Shown here one piece after another: positions 1 to 9,142 of a stretch of 36,869 bases of DNA. How positions within the stretch are numbered: position 1 is the first letter of the stretch; each line of letters begins with the position of its first letter. The DNA comes from a bacterium (GTDB lineage Bacteria; Patescibacteriota; UBA1384; XYA2-FULL-43-10; JAKAMI01): positions 1-36,869 of the forward strand of contig JAKAMI010000008.1 in the NCBI GenBank assembly GCA_021812945.1. Direction: 5' to 3'. The notes under the pieces are model-generated. The model saw nothing but the letters and a program-made list of their open reading frames with translations. It was not told where the DNA came from and ran no database searches. Position numbers and translations under genes: made by a program.

Positions 1-132
1 CAAACCTCGAAAGCTTCGGATCTTTAGAGGTCTTGACTTCGTCAATCTGGTTCTGGGACTCCTGCCGAAGAGAGTGAGCTTGAGGGAGAGGACGAGCTTT
101 GGGACAGACGTGCTGGGAGGAGAGAAAGGAAA
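1..132 (+). other. Window-edge segment, possible end of an upstream gene
   Basis: Frame 2 is open from the window edge to a TGA at 134-136 (about 44 codons, basic, with a short hydrophobic stretch). It could be the C-terminus of a plus-strand gene that starts outside the window, but there is no recognisable motif. Otherwise nothing is seen here. Confidence 0.2.
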
Positions 133-162
133 GTGATTAATAAAAAAGGAGGGATTACCGTG

Positions 163-504
163 ATGCGCGACGAGTATGATACCATACCGCTTAGATGGAC
201 TCTCGCCCTTATCGCTCTCCTTATCGTCGGTTATCTCGGCCTCGTTAGAGAACCGATGTTTTGTCTGGAGGATGGGAGAGGTCGTTGCTACAGGGTTTAC
301 AGAACCACCGGCAAACCCCTCGCTATGGAAGGACCTTTGCGCCTCTGGAGCAACATCAACGATCTTGAGGTGGCAAGGCCTGATGCAACTGTGGAACGAA
401 CCTTGGCCGGCCAACGGTCGATCAAAGTCAAGAAACCAGGACGCTACCTAGTGACGTTTGAGCACCATGACTGGATCTACCACCAGATTATCGTCATTCG
501 TTAG
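163..504 (+). CDS. Small single-pass membrane protein, unknown function
   Basis: I do not recognise this 113-aa protein. It has a short polar N-terminus, one hydrophobic segment at about residues 11-29, and a roughly 80-residue soluble part with two cysteines just after the membrane segment (FCLEDGRGRCYR). The last 30 residues alternate in a beta-strand-like way. I chose ATG 163 (or GTG 160) over the GTG at 133 in the ORF track because AAGGAGGG at 147-153 is correctly spaced for 160/163 and lies inside the longer version. It is the only plus-strand gene in the first 27 kb, and a hairpin terminator follows directly. The strong Shine-Dalgarno resembles those of the small-protein island at 21-25 kb. 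Confidence 0.6.
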   Translation: MRDEYDTIPLRWTLALIALLIVGYLGLVREPMFCLEDGRGRCYRVYRTTGKPLAMEGPLRLWSNINDLEVARPDATVERTLAGQRSIKVKKPGRYLVTFEHHDWIYHQIIVIR

Positions 505-507
505 TCG

Positions 508-539
508 AGCGGGCACCAAACATCGGCGCCCGCTTTAAC
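508..539 (+). terminator. Hairpin terminator, probably bidirectional
   Basis: AGCGGGC (508-514) pairs with GCCCGCT (528-534), followed by a short TTT. It begins 4 nt after the stop of the 113-aa gene and faces the end of radA at 573, so it may end both convergent transcripts. Confidence 0.55.
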
Positions 540-572
540 GTCTGTTTCGTTGAAGTATGCGGCAGAGCCAAA

Positions 573-1865
573 TCATAGGACTCTGCTTATCAATTCGGAA
601 ATATTTTTCGAGACAAAAGTTACATATCCCAGATTTTTGGCTTCTTTGAGGCGGCGATCCTCTTTCATAACTTTGCGAATTTCACCAGCTAATCCCAATT
701 CGCCGAAGAAGCATGATTTTTTGGGCAGGGGTTTATTTTTGTATGATGACGTAATAGCTAGGGCAATAGCCAGGTCGAGCGCCGGTTCCGATACCTTCAA
801 ACCACCTGTGATATTTAGGTAAACATCATGATTGGAAAGATTAATATTGGCTCGCTTGGTCAAGATAGCAATGATGATGTTTAACCTATTTAGGTCATAC
901 CCCGAAGCGGTTCGTTTGGGATAGCCGAAATTTGTCGCTACGGTCAATGCTTGCACCTCTACCAAGATTGGTCTGGTACCCTCCAAAGTGACCGCGATAG
1001 CGTTTCCGGGAGCCGAGTCTTGATGCTCTGACAAAAACAGCTCCGAAGGGTTCTTGACCTCCCGCAAACCCTTGTCGGTAATCTGGAAAATACCGCTTTC
1101 GTCGGTGGCTCCAAATCTGTTTTTGATCCCTCGAAGTATCCTGCCGTCATGATATCGCTCGCCCTCAAGATACAAAACCACATCAACCAGATGCTCCAGT
1201 GTCCTAGGTCCGGCCACATCACCCCCCTTGGTGACATGACCGACAAGAATAGCGGTAACGCCCAACTCTTTAATAACTTGCTGAATCCTAAGCGCGCATT
1301 CCTTGACCTGGATCAGGCTTCCGGCCGTAGAGGGAAAATCAATTGAGGCAATAGTTTGGATCGAGTCGATGATAACGAGTTCGGGTCGCTCGCTCGATAT
1401 AGTTTCGATAATGTTGTCCAGATCTGTTTCAGCCACCAACTTTAGCGTCTGGTTAGTAACACCCAGCCTATCTAAACGGCTTTTGACCTGTCCCATTGAT
1501 TCTTCCGCCGAGATATAGAGTGTATTCTGAATCTTTCCCGAGATCTGGGCCAAAAGAGTAGATTTACCGATTCCGGGTTCGCCGGCAAAAAGCAGTAACG
1601 ATCCCCCGACCAGTCCCCCTCCCAAAACTCGGTCGAACTCCCCGATCCCTGTTGCGGTCTTTTTAGCCGTCTCAAGCGAGATCTCTTTTAAACTTTGCGG
1701 CCTCTCTGGTAGTTTCGCATTTCTATTTTGGACTTTTGACTTAGGACTTTGAACTTCTTTTAAGCTGTTCCATTCCCCGCACACCGAACACTTCCCGCTC
1801 CAAGTCAGGAATTCGTTGCCGCAGTTAGTGCACATAAAAATGGTTTTTTCTTTCTTCGGGTTCAT
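573..1865 (-). CDS. radA: DNA repair protein RadA (Sms)
   Basis: RadA is a RecA-family, DnaB-like helicase that processes recombination intermediates. The 430-aa form shows the family layout: a C4 zinc finger (C12, C15, C26, C29), Walker A GEPGIGKST at about 95-103, the RadA-specific KNRFG at 248-252, and a C-terminal Lon-protease-like domain. I start at the ATG just before the zinc finger, which gives near-normal length. The ORF track begins 52 codons earlier, at an ATG overlapping the recJ stop (ATGA), but those codons are entirely palindromic repeat DNA. The linker after the zinc finger (about 38-52, QSPKSKVQNRNAK) is a 7-nt-period repeat insertion. It is the last gene of the operon, after recJ. 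Confidence 0.93.
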   Translation of the reverse strand: MNPKKEKTIFMCTNCGNEFLTWSGKCSVCGEWNSLKEVQSPKSKVQNRNAKLPERPQSLKEISLETAKKTATGIGEFDRVLGGGLVGGSLLLFAGEPGIGKSTLLAQISGKIQNTLYISAEESMGQVKSRLDRLGVTNQTLKLVAETDLDNIIETISSERPELVIIDSIQTIASIDFPSTAGSLIQVKECALRIQQVIKELGVTAILVGHVTKGGDVAGPRTLEHLVDVVLYLEGERYHDGRILRGIKNRFGATDESGIFQITDKGLREVKNPSELFLSEHQDSAPGNAIAVTLEGTRPILVEVQALTVATNFGYPKRTASGYDLNRLNIIIAILTKRANINLSNHDVYLNITGGLKVSEPALDLAIALAITSSYKNKPLPKKSCFFGELGLAGEIRKVMKEDRRLKEAKNLGYVTFVSKNISELISRVL

Positions 1866-1908
1866 ATTTTTTCGGCCGGATTGATTTATGATGACAGCCT
1901 TTTTTTTG

Positions 1909-2025
1909 ACTGCAAAGACTGTCATCGTCCGTGCTACGGTTAGAAGACAGTCTTTACTGGTTTCAAAGACTGTCTTCATCAGCGCTGAATGACAGTCTTT
2001 ACTGGTATCAAAGACTGTCATTGCC
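1909..2025. repeat. Tandem AAGACTGTC palindromes at the recJ/radA junction
   Basis: CAAAGACTGTCAT-type and reverse-complement GACAGTCTTT arms alternate at least five times here. The clearest hairpin is ATGACAGTCTTT, a 9-nt loop, then AAAGACTGTCAT (about 1989-2021). The array is open in the radA frame and would encode MTVFDTSKDC-like repeats. The same arm sequence recurs at about 16209-16258, 25609-25670 and 27918-27950. Confidence 0.8.
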
Positions 2026-3721
2026 TCTCGTGACTCGATTGATTTGTTGATAATTTCAAGTCAGTAATACTCAAACTCACCTTCTCACTTCCGTTCCATT
2101 CGTCAACGCCTAGTGTAAATATGATATCGTAATACTTTTTATTTTCCAACTTTTCTTTTTCGCCGAAGTTAAAATAAATACAATCATGATCATGGTCCCT
2201 TGACTGAAACTTAAGTTTCAGATGCCGACTATCCCGTCCGACAAAACGCTGTTCGACTAATTTCAGTTGAGTCATTAGAAACACCGGTTTTGGATTACCC
2301 AGTCCAAACGGTTCCAGCTCTAGAAATCTTTTTATCTTTGAGATTGTAATACTTTCAGACTCCATCTCCAAATCAATCTTCAGTTTGGGGATCAGGTCTT
2401 CTCTCGATATTTGCGTGTTGGCCAACTTAATCATCGCTTTCTCAAAGCTTTCTAAATTCTTGATATTTAGACTTAATCCTGCCGCACCCTTGTGGCCGCC
2501 AAATTTCGTTAGCCACTTGGCGGTTTTCTCCAGATTTTCAATCATATTGAATACTCCCACGCTTCTGGAACTTCCTATTAACCCTTCCTCTTCGATCGCT
2601 AAAAGTATCACCGGACGCCGATATTTTTCAACCAGACGGCTGGCCGTCGGTCCTATGACCCCGCGAGGCCACTGCCCACTGGCGATAATAATCATATCTT
2701 TATCTAGTTTTTCTTTAGCAATCATCTCTATTACTTCCGTCTCGACTTGATCCATCGCCTCTTGCCGTAAGAGATTCTGGTCGTTTAGCCATTTAGCCAG
2801 TTCAGTTGCTTCTTTTTCATTCTCAGTCAACAGCAGCTCAAAAGATTTCGAGGCGCTATCAATCCGGCCGGGGGCATTTATTCTCGGCGCAATCTGGAAC
2901 CCGACAGTGTAAGAATTTATTTTCTCCGTTTTAATCCCCGATACTTCATACATTTTCTCCAAACCCAGGTTTTTAGTTTTTTGCAAAGTAATCAGACCAA
3001 ATTTAGCGATAACCCGATTTTCGTTGATCAAAGGCACGACATCGGAAATAGTTGATATAGCGATAAGGTCCAGATTCCATTTGAGAAACCTGTCCGTAAT
3101 TTTTTCGGGAAATGTCTTCTTGAGTCCCTGGATCAGCTTAAAAACCACTCCCGCTCCGGAAAGCTCGGAAAACGGATATTTGGAAGCCTTAAGTTTCGGA
3201 TTTATCACAGCCACAGCCTGTGGTATCTTATCACCTGGAATATGATGATCAGTTATGATGAGATCACACTTTTTACTTCGACAATATTCGGCTAGCTCAA
3301 TGCTTCTAATACCCAAATCGACTGTAATAATGAGGCTGCATCCGCCAGAGATAAGATAATCTATTCCTTCTTGATTTAATCCATATCCTTCGTCTCTGGT
3401 GGGAATGTAAAAGAACGTTTCAATACCTATTTTAGTTAAAGCTTTAACTAAAAAAGCCGATCCGGGTATACCATCCGCATCATAATCCCCGAACACACCG
3501 ATTTTCTCATGATTATCATAAGCCCGCTTGATTCTATTTTTAAATTTTACAAAATCGGGGAGCAACTCCGGATTATGAAAATCCGTTTCAAAGTTCGGGT
3601 TTATAAAACGGTCGACCAACTTTTCGTCGGTTTTCTCGCCTATGATGCCTCGATTAAACAGAAGTTGTTTAACCTCATCATCGAACACCCTCGGCTTAAC
3701 TTCCCAAAAAAATTCAGTCAT
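2018..3721 (-). CDS. recJ: Single-stranded-DNA 5'-3' exonuclease RecJ
   Basis: RecJ is a DHH-superfamily exonuclease acting in RecF-pathway recombination and repair. The 567-aa length is normal for RecJ. Visible motifs are the metal-binding DYDADG at 79-84 (DYDVDG or DYDADG in most homologs), VDLGIRS near 134-140, DHH at 158-160, and a DHHA1-type C-terminal half with GGHKGAAG. The end fits the OB-fold/C-terminal domain of RecJ. It lies downstream of ftsQ after a short AT-rich 7-nt-period repeat (about 3724-3763) and directly precedes radA, so the operon ends with two repair genes. The start ATG has no clear Shine-Dalgarno. Confidence 0.95.
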   Translation of the reverse strand: MTEFFWEVKPRVFDDEVKQLLFNRGIIGEKTDEKLVDRFINPNFETDFHNPELLPDFVKFKNRIKRAYDNHEKIGVFGDYDADGIPGSAFLVKALTKIGIETFFYIPTRDEGYGLNQEGIDYLISGGCSLIITVDLGIRSIELAEYCRSKKCDLIITDHHIPGDKIPQAVAVINPKLKASKYPFSELSGAGVVFKLIQGLKKTFPEKITDRFLKWNLDLIAISTISDVVPLINENRVIAKFGLITLQKTKNLGLEKMYEVSGIKTEKINSYTVGFQIAPRINAPGRIDSASKSFELLLTENEKEATELAKWLNDQNLLRQEAMDQVETEVIEMIAKEKLDKDMIIIASGQWPRGVIGPTASRLVEKYRRPVILLAIEEEGLIGSSRSVGVFNMIENLEKTAKWLTKFGGHKGAAGLSLNIKNLESFEKAMIKLANTQISREDLIPKLKIDLEMESESITISKIKRFLELEPFGLGNPKPVFLMTQLKLVEQRFVGRDSRHLKLKFQSRDHDHDCIYFNFGEKEKLENKKYYDIIFTLGVDEWNGSEKVSLSITDLKLSTNQSSHERQ

Positions 3722-3756
3722 CTTGATTTTTGATATTTAATTTTTTAATATTTGAT

Positions 3757-4602
3757 TTATTTATAGTAGCCCCAGCCTTCAACTCGGAGATCAATATATT
3801 CGTGAATCTGGTCTCGGTAATTGGCTAGGATTTTTTTAAGATTCTCCAGCTGGCTTTCCGGAGACCTGACAGTCTCAAACATTATTTTGATATTAGCATC
3901 TGTGGTAACGGATAAATCGTACGTTGTCTCATCGACAAAGTAACCGCTTGGTTTAAGATTGGTTTTTTCATAAAAATACTGATCCAGATAAGAAACAAAG
4001 GCAATAAAGTCCGGCGAGAGCAAAAGTTGATTTTCGCTAACCGTAATATTTTTAGCGTCGGCAACCACCGGAATCCCGGCCGATTCCGCCTCGGATACCT
4101 CTCGCGACACCACCCCTTCCGGATCAATCAGGTACCTCTTGCCGGTAGTTAGCCAAACCAAACGTCCCTCACGCTCTACGATCTGGATCTTGACCGCATT
4201 CGGTAAACCCTTGAGAACGGCGATCTCCTTAATCTGCGGGTATTTCTTTTGAATTTTATCTTTTATCGGATCGGTTTTTAGGAGTATTAAATTTCGTCCT
4301 TTCGGAATAAATGATTTTATCTCATTGGCGTTGACTGTTTTAGCGCCCTCGACCATCACCTCGGAGATCTTAAAGTATGAAGAAAAAAATAGTAAAAATA
4401 TTCCGGTTAATACGGCTAAGCCCACAATAATTTTACCCAGAAGTCCGGCGCTCAAGGTTAGGTTGAGCCGTTTCCTCGGCGCTTTTAATTTCCGACTGTA
4501 AACTTTTGGGGATCTAAAGTTACTTGTTTGTTTTCGTTTGGCGATATGGCCGGAATGATATCTTTTCTTACCAGCGCCCAATATATTCAATTTCCTCCTC
4601 AA
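3757..4602 (-). CDS. ftsQ: Cell division protein FtsQ (POTRA domain)
   Basis: FtsQ is a bitopic membrane protein that links FtsL/FtsB-type partners to the septal synthase. The 281-aa protein has a long basic cytoplasmic tail (1-51), one transmembrane helix at about 52-74, then a POTRA domain starting KISEVMVEGAKTV and a beta-rich FtsQ region (residues ~95-230). Its start overlaps the end of murB by 35 nt. No usable start codon follows the murB stop before the conserved part, so the overlap is probably real. The murB-ftsQ order matches the classical division and cell-wall cluster. Sequence similarity in this family is low, so the call rests on topology, POTRA and position. Confidence 0.85.
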   Translation of the reverse strand: MRRKLNILGAGKKRYHSGHIAKRKQTSNFRSPKVYSRKLKAPRKRLNLTLSAGLLGKIIVGLAVLTGIFLLFFSSYFKISEVMVEGAKTVNANEIKSFIPKGRNLILLKTDPIKDKIQKKYPQIKEIAVLKGLPNAVKIQIVEREGRLVWLTTGKRYLIDPEGVVSREVSEAESAGIPVVADAKNITVSENQLLLSPDFIAFVSYLDQYFYEKTNLKPSGYFVDETTYDLSVTTDANIKIMFETVRSPESQLENLKKILANYRDQIHEYIDLRVEGWGYYK

Positions 4603-5530
4603 GATTTACTCGGTATTCGTCCCGTACTTTTATCTTTAGCTGTTCAGCCAAACGCTTAATGTCTTCGGCTCTGGCCCCACCCTTATTAACCAGATGGTTT
4701 GCGTGTCTCTTTGAGACCGCGGCTTTACCGATCTTCATCTTTTTCGCCCCCACGTGGTCGAGTAGAAATCCAGCCGTTTGTTCTTTGAGTTTCCCGGGAT
4801 TTTTAAAGAAGCTTCCGGCACTGTGCACACCTAAAGGTTGCTTCTCTTTCTTTAGCTCCAAGTTTTTTCTCATCCGGTCGAGAATTACTTCCCGCTTACT
4901 CTGAACCAGTTGCAGTTTTGCGGTTAGAATAATGGGGCGGGGCATAGAATAATTAGAATTTTTGGTCTCATTTTTGAGCCGGCTTTCGCGATATTTGAAC
5001 TCCAGCCAGTCGCTGCGATATTTCACTATCTTAGCGCTTTTAGTTTTTGGATTCGGAATCAGAAGGGTCACAAATTTTACAAAATCGCCGACGGCAATCT
5101 CCGGTGTGCCTACATTGTTGTATATGGCCCCGCCGACTGTGCCGGGTATGCCGAACAAAAACTCTACTCCGCCCAAGTCGCGGGACGCCGCCTCGGTCAA
5201 AAGTTTCGATAAGGTCAATCCGGAATCGGCTATTACCTCCGCCGAACCGGGCATAAATACCAAATTATCAGCTTCATTTTTAATAACCAGACCGGGAAAA
5301 CCGATGTCGGAAATCAGGATATTATTTCCCCCGCCCAACAAAAAGTAGGGTAAATCGAGTCTTATGGCCGCTTCGACGGATTTAACGAGGTCGTTGATGG
5401 TTTTAGCGACATAGAAAAAATCACAGACGCCCCCGACCTGAAAACTGGTATAATCTCTCAAAACCACATTGCTTTTCAACCCCTCACCGAGAAGTTGTTT
5501 TAATTCAAGTTCCACGCTTTGCCCATTCAT
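4568..5530 (-). CDS. murB: UDP-N-acetylenolpyruvoylglucosamine reductase MurB
   Basis: MurB reduces UDP-GlcNAc-enolpyruvate to UDP-MurNAc with NADPH and FAD. The 320-aa protein has the FAD-binding motifs GGGNN (66-70) and GIPGTVGGAIYNN (127-139), the YRES segment near 180, and SAGSFFKNP (237-245), whose serine is the proton donor in the family. The C-terminal half ends with HANHLVNKGGARAEDI, as expected. The lack of extra loops fits a type II MurB. GGAAGGAG precedes the ATG, which overlaps the murC stop as ATGA, suggesting translational coupling. Confidence 0.95.
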   Translation of the reverse strand: MNGQSVELELKQLLGEGLKSNVVLRDYTSFQVGGVCDFFYVAKTINDLVKSVEAAIRLDLPYFLLGGGNNILISDIGFPGLVIKNEADNLVFMPGSAEVIADSGLTLSKLLTEAASRDLGGVEFLFGIPGTVGGAIYNNVGTPEIAVGDFVKFVTLLIPNPKTKSAKIVKYRSDWLEFKYRESRLKNETKNSNYSMPRPIILTAKLQLVQSKREVILDRMRKNLELKKEKQPLGVHSAGSFFKNPGKLKEQTAGFLLDHVGAKKMKIGKAAVSKRHANHLVNKGGARAEDIKRLAEQLKIKVRDEYRVNLEEEIEYIGRW

Positions 5531-6801
5531 CTTTCTCCTTCCAAAAATTCCTCTGCAACTTGATTTATCGGGGGGATCCCGACGGTTAAGAGGAGACTGT
5601 TTGCTGCCATGGTGTCGTTCAAATATTTTACCATACTTGATTGATCGGGAAATGATTTTGCTCTAGTCCCCTTCTTTTGAATTTCATCGGCTAGCTGTTT
5701 TGAACTGACCGGTCGCTCTTCATCTCTTCCCGGGACCAGATAAATGGGGAGTAGCAGGACTTCATCGGCTAGACTCAGCGCTTCCGCAAAGTCGGAAAAA
5801 AGCGATTCTATCCTTTTGTATTGATGGGGCCAAAAAGCCGTCACTAGCCGCCTTCCGGGATAAGCCTCTTTTAAAGCCAAGATGGTATTTTTGATTTCAG
5901 TCGGATGGTGGCCGTAATCATCGATTACCAGAATGCCTTTTTTCTCGCCTTTTATCTCCAACCGCCGGCCGGCCCCTTGGTAACTCTGCAGCGACTTTTT
6001 TGTGATGTTTCGAGAAACCTCCAAATAGTCGGCAACGGCTTCGACAGCCAAAGCATTTAGCTTGTTATGGGCGCCCGGATATTTAAGTTTGTAACCCAGT
6101 TTTTGATACAAAACATTTCCGCCTTGCCCGTAGCCGACGAGAGTTTTCGGTCTCTTGGACGCGAGCCGCAAAGCGGCGCGAATATTTTCATCGCCGGCAA
6201 AGTAAACCAGACAGCCATCGGGATCGATATTTTCGATAAATTTGGCGAAAGATTTTATGATAGTTTTTAGGTCCCCGAAATAGTCCAGATGTTCTTGCTC
6301 GATATTTGAGATCACCGCAATCTTTGGTCTTAAGTGTAAAAAGTTGTCATGATACTCACAACCTTCAGTCACAATCAAATCTTTCGAGCCGAGTAGATAG
6401 TTCGCCCCAAACTCAGCGACGTATGTTCCCGGAATTACGGTGGGTTTGTTCCCGTTATTTTTCAAAACCAAGCCGATCAGGGTGGTAATGGTGGTCTTGC
6501 CGTGCATTCCCGAGACCACTACCGATCTTTTAGCCTTATTTACCAGTCGAGCCAGATACTCCCCGCGGGAGACGGTTTTGAGACCTAATTCTTTGGCCCG
6601 TATTAGTTCCACCTCTCCGGGTGATCCTTTGGTGATAGCAGAGTTGTAAATAACCAAATCCAGGTCCTTTGAGATATTATCGGCTTTGTGCCCTCCGGTC
6701 TTTAGATCGGATCCGGTGACTGCAAAACCGGCCTCTGAAGCGATTTTTGCCAAAGCCGACATTGAAACCCCGCCGATCCCGATGAAGTGTATTTTTTTCA
6801 T
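5527..6801 (-). CDS. murC: UDP-N-acetylmuramate--L-alanine ligase MurC
   Basis: MurC adds L-alanine to UDP-MurNAc, the first amino acid of the stem peptide. In 424 aa it shows the Rossmann start HFIGIGGVSMSALA (5-18), the ATP loop GMHGKTT (98-104), EQEHLDYFGD near 169-178, and DDYGHHPTEI near 294-303. All three Mur ligase domains are present. It is slightly shorter than proteobacterial MurC (about 490 aa). Its start overlaps the murG stop (ATGA) and its stop overlaps murB, so murG-murC-murB are tightly coupled. Confidence 0.95.
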   Translation of the reverse strand: MKKIHFIGIGGVSMSALAKIASEAGFAVTGSDLKTGGHKADNISKDLDLVIYNSAITKGSPGEVELIRAKELGLKTVSRGEYLARLVNKAKRSVVVSGMHGKTTITTLIGLVLKNNGNKPTVIPGTYVAEFGANYLLGSKDLIVTEGCEYHDNFLHLRPKIAVISNIEQEHLDYFGDLKTIIKSFAKFIENIDPDGCLVYFAGDENIRAALRLASKRPKTLVGYGQGGNVLYQKLGYKLKYPGAHNKLNALAVEAVADYLEVSRNITKKSLQSYQGAGRRLEIKGEKKGILVIDDYGHHPTEIKNTILALKEAYPGRRLVTAFWPHQYKRIESLFSDFAEALSLADEVLLLPIYLVPGRDEERPVSSKQLADEIQKKGTRAKSFPDQSSMVKYLNDTMAANSLLLTVGIPPINQVAEEFLEGER

Positions 6802-7916
6802 AGTTTATCCGCTATTTGATTTATCAATCCCGCTATTATTTTTACCCCTCCGAATTGATTGGCGTTATAAGCATTTTCTCCCAGCTGTTTCAAGTAGGCT
6901 CGATCAGCTAATAGTTTTTTCACGCTATTTATTAGAACATCGGGGCTAAGTTCATCTTGATTGATTACCACTCCGCCGCCGCTATTTTGAAAATATTCAG
7001 CATTTTTCTTCTGATGGTCCCCGGCCGCATACCGGTAGGGGACAATGATAGCCGGTTTCTTTAGGGCCGCGATCTCAGCTAGCGAGTTACTACCAGCTCT
7101 CGAAATGATCAGGTCGGAGAGTCGCATGTATTCTAGAATATCATGACTGTAACCTTCGGGCAGATACCTGCCCTCCTCTTCTTTGGTTTGTGGTTTTAAA
7201 TCGTTCAGCCAGTAGAAATCATTGGGACCGCTCAGGTGGATTACATTAGCTATCCCAAGAAGCCGGTCCAAGGATTTTGCCACCACTTTATTTAAACTAA
7301 GCGCTCCTTGCGACCCGCCGGTTACCAGTATGGTGGGAAATTTGGAGTTTAATTTAAGTGCAGTACGAACATTTTTAAGTTTTATCGGATCAGATTTGAA
7401 AATTCCCGGGCGAAGGATATGGCCGCTATAGATAACTTTGTCTATCGGCAGGTCATAATATTTCGGCGGAAAACTGACACAAAACTTCTTAGCGTATCTA
7501 AGAGCGACTCTATTACTGGCTCCGATTACCAGATCGGATTCGTGAACTATTATCGGAATCTTGAGAATTTTACCCGCAATAATTACCGGAATTGAAACAT
7601 AACCGCCTTTGGAAAATATCAGTGCCGGTCTTAAAATCAGCAAGAGAGTTAAAGCTTGGATGATTCCAAAAATTGTCTTTATAATATTAGCAATATTTCT
7701 CAGGTATGGCCATAAACTATTGTGCCGGTGAATTTTCCCCGAAATGATTCGAAAATACTTATAACCGCTTCCGCCGATAACCGTCTGATCGTTTTGGCTG
7801 GTTCCGCTAAGTATTACGACTTCATACTTATTTTTTATTTCATCAGCCAAGCTAACCATCGGCCAAAGATGACCTCCCGTTCCGCCTCCGGTGATTATTA
7901 CGGTCTTTGTTTTCAT
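6798..7916 (-). CDS. murG: Lipid II synthase MurG
   Basis: MurG is the peripheral membrane GT-B glycosyltransferase that transfers GlcNAc from UDP-GlcNAc to lipid I. The 372-aa protein has the N-terminal GGGTGGHLWP loop (10-19), a hydrophobic patch around residues 80-105 (membrane association in the family), the second glycine loop VTGGSQGALSLN in the middle, and the donor-site SRAGSNSLAEIAA in the C-terminal domain. Length is normal. The ATG shares one base with the ftsW stop (TAATG). Confidence 0.95.
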   Translation of the reverse strand: MKTKTVIITGGGTGGHLWPMVSLADEIKNKYEVVILSGTSQNDQTVIGGSGYKYFRIISGKIHRHNSLWPYLRNIANIIKTIFGIIQALTLLLILRPALIFSKGGYVSIPVIIAGKILKIPIIVHESDLVIGASNRVALRYAKKFCVSFPPKYYDLPIDKVIYSGHILRPGIFKSDPIKLKNVRTALKLNSKFPTILVTGGSQGALSLNKVVAKSLDRLLGIANVIHLSGPNDFYWLNDLKPQTKEEEGRYLPEGYSHDILEYMRLSDLIISRAGSNSLAEIAALKKPAIIVPYRYAAGDHQKKNAEYFQNSGGGVVINQDELSPDVLINSVKKLLADRAYLKQLGENAYNANQFGGVKIIAGLINQIADKL

Positions 7917-9037
7917 TAGTCATACCTCTTCTGATGAGAGATGTTCATGAGAATCCCGACAGCCGCCAGAGAGACTACCAGGTTGGAGCCCCCGTAACTT
8001 ATAAAAGGCAAAGGGACGCCAGTCAAGGGGATGATCGACAGCATCGCGGCAATATTTACAAAAGCCTGAAAGGCGATCCAGACAACTATCCCGACTCCCA
8101 GAAGCCGCCCGAATGTATCCGGCGCCTCTTTGGCGATTTTCAGCCCTCGAATAGCTAGAAATGTAAAGGCGGCAATTACAAATACGGCGCCGATAAAACC
8201 TAGTTCTTCCGAAATTATCGCAAATATCGAATCGGTTTGCGCTTCGGGCAAATATAAATATTTTTGCCTGGACTGCCCAAATCCCAAACCCCAAAGTCCG
8301 CCGCTTCCGATGGCTATCAGAGCGTTACGAATGTGATATCCGGTTGATAAGCTACCATTTTCCGGATTTAAAAAGGCTAGGATCCGCTCCATCCGGTACG
8401 GTTCTTTTTTGACGGCTATCCAAAAAAGTAAGGTTCCAAGACCGCCTGCCAGCGCCAAGTTTTTTAGGCTGGCTCCGGCGGCGAAATAAATTCCGGCGGC
8501 GATTCCGACAATAACCGAAAGTGTGCCCAAATCTTTTTGTTCCAATAGAAAAAATGAAATAAGTCCGACAATAACAGCGAATAACCAGAAATTTTTATTT
8601 AGACCTCCCGCTTTCTCGGACTTGGCTGAAAACCAGCCGGCCAGGTAAATCAAAAAAGTTAATTTTACAATCTCGGAGGGTTGAAAATGAAATCCGAAAA
8701 TACTGATCCATCGCTGAGCCGATGTCGAACCGGAGTGACCGAAAAGGAATACCGAAATAAGTAAAACTATGGTGATAATCAGCATTGTCCCGGAATATTT
8801 TTGCCAAAAATGATAATCGATATTTTGAAAGATAAACCAAACCACGATGCCGATAGCCAACGGACCAAGCTGTCCCATCAGATAAAGCTTGTCGCTGGCA
8901 CCGTTGGTAACTTGGAGCGACAAATATTTTGAGACCGAATAAATCATAATCAAACCGAAAAGCACCAGAGCGAAAACTCCCAGTGAAAACCAGTAGTCTG
9001 ATCTTTGACGATTTTTGTAACTTATCTGGTTCATCAT
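7916..9037 (-). CDS. ftsW: SEDS peptidoglycan glycosyltransferase FtsW
   Basis: FtsW is the septal SEDS glycan polymerase that works with FtsI. The protein is almost entirely hydrophobic with about ten membrane segments. It shows SEDS features: the QPSEIVKL segment, the long external loop with the NPEN and GYH motifs (ILAFLNPEN...STGYHI), SGGLWGLGFGQS, and the terminal PFISYGGSN. I prefer the tandem ATG ATG at 9037 to the GTG at 9055 of the ORF track, because the extra residues come from a repeat-like spacer. It lies between murD and murG, the usual order. Confidence 0.93.
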   Translation of the reverse strand: MMNQISYKNRQRSDYWFSLGVFALVLFGLIMIYSVSKYLSLQVTNGASDKLYLMGQLGPLAIGIVVWFIFQNIDYHFWQKYSGTMLIITIVLLISVFLFGHSGSTSAQRWISIFGFHFQPSEIVKLTFLIYLAGWFSAKSEKAGGLNKNFWLFAVIVGLISFFLLEQKDLGTLSVIVGIAAGIYFAAGASLKNLALAGGLGTLLFWIAVKKEPYRMERILAFLNPENGSLSTGYHIRNALIAIGSGGLWGLGFGQSRQKYLYLPEAQTDSIFAIISEELGFIGAVFVIAAFTFLAIRGLKIAKEAPDTFGRLLGVGIVVWIAFQAFVNIAAMLSIIPLTGVPLPFISYGGSNLVVSLAAVGILMNISHQKRYD

Positions 9038-9142
9038 ATTTGAACCGTTCACCACTGATTCTACACACTGATGTCCGCTGATAGCAAACTCTTATTTGTA
9101 TTTTTGCTGGATTCGTAGATTCGCGAAGGAGTCCTGATTATA

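Noticed and set aside
1863-2021. The 52-residue radA extension as a certain part of the protein
   Set aside because: The RadA zinc finger normally lies near the N-terminus and the extension is pure repeat. It is kept as a question, not annotated as coding.
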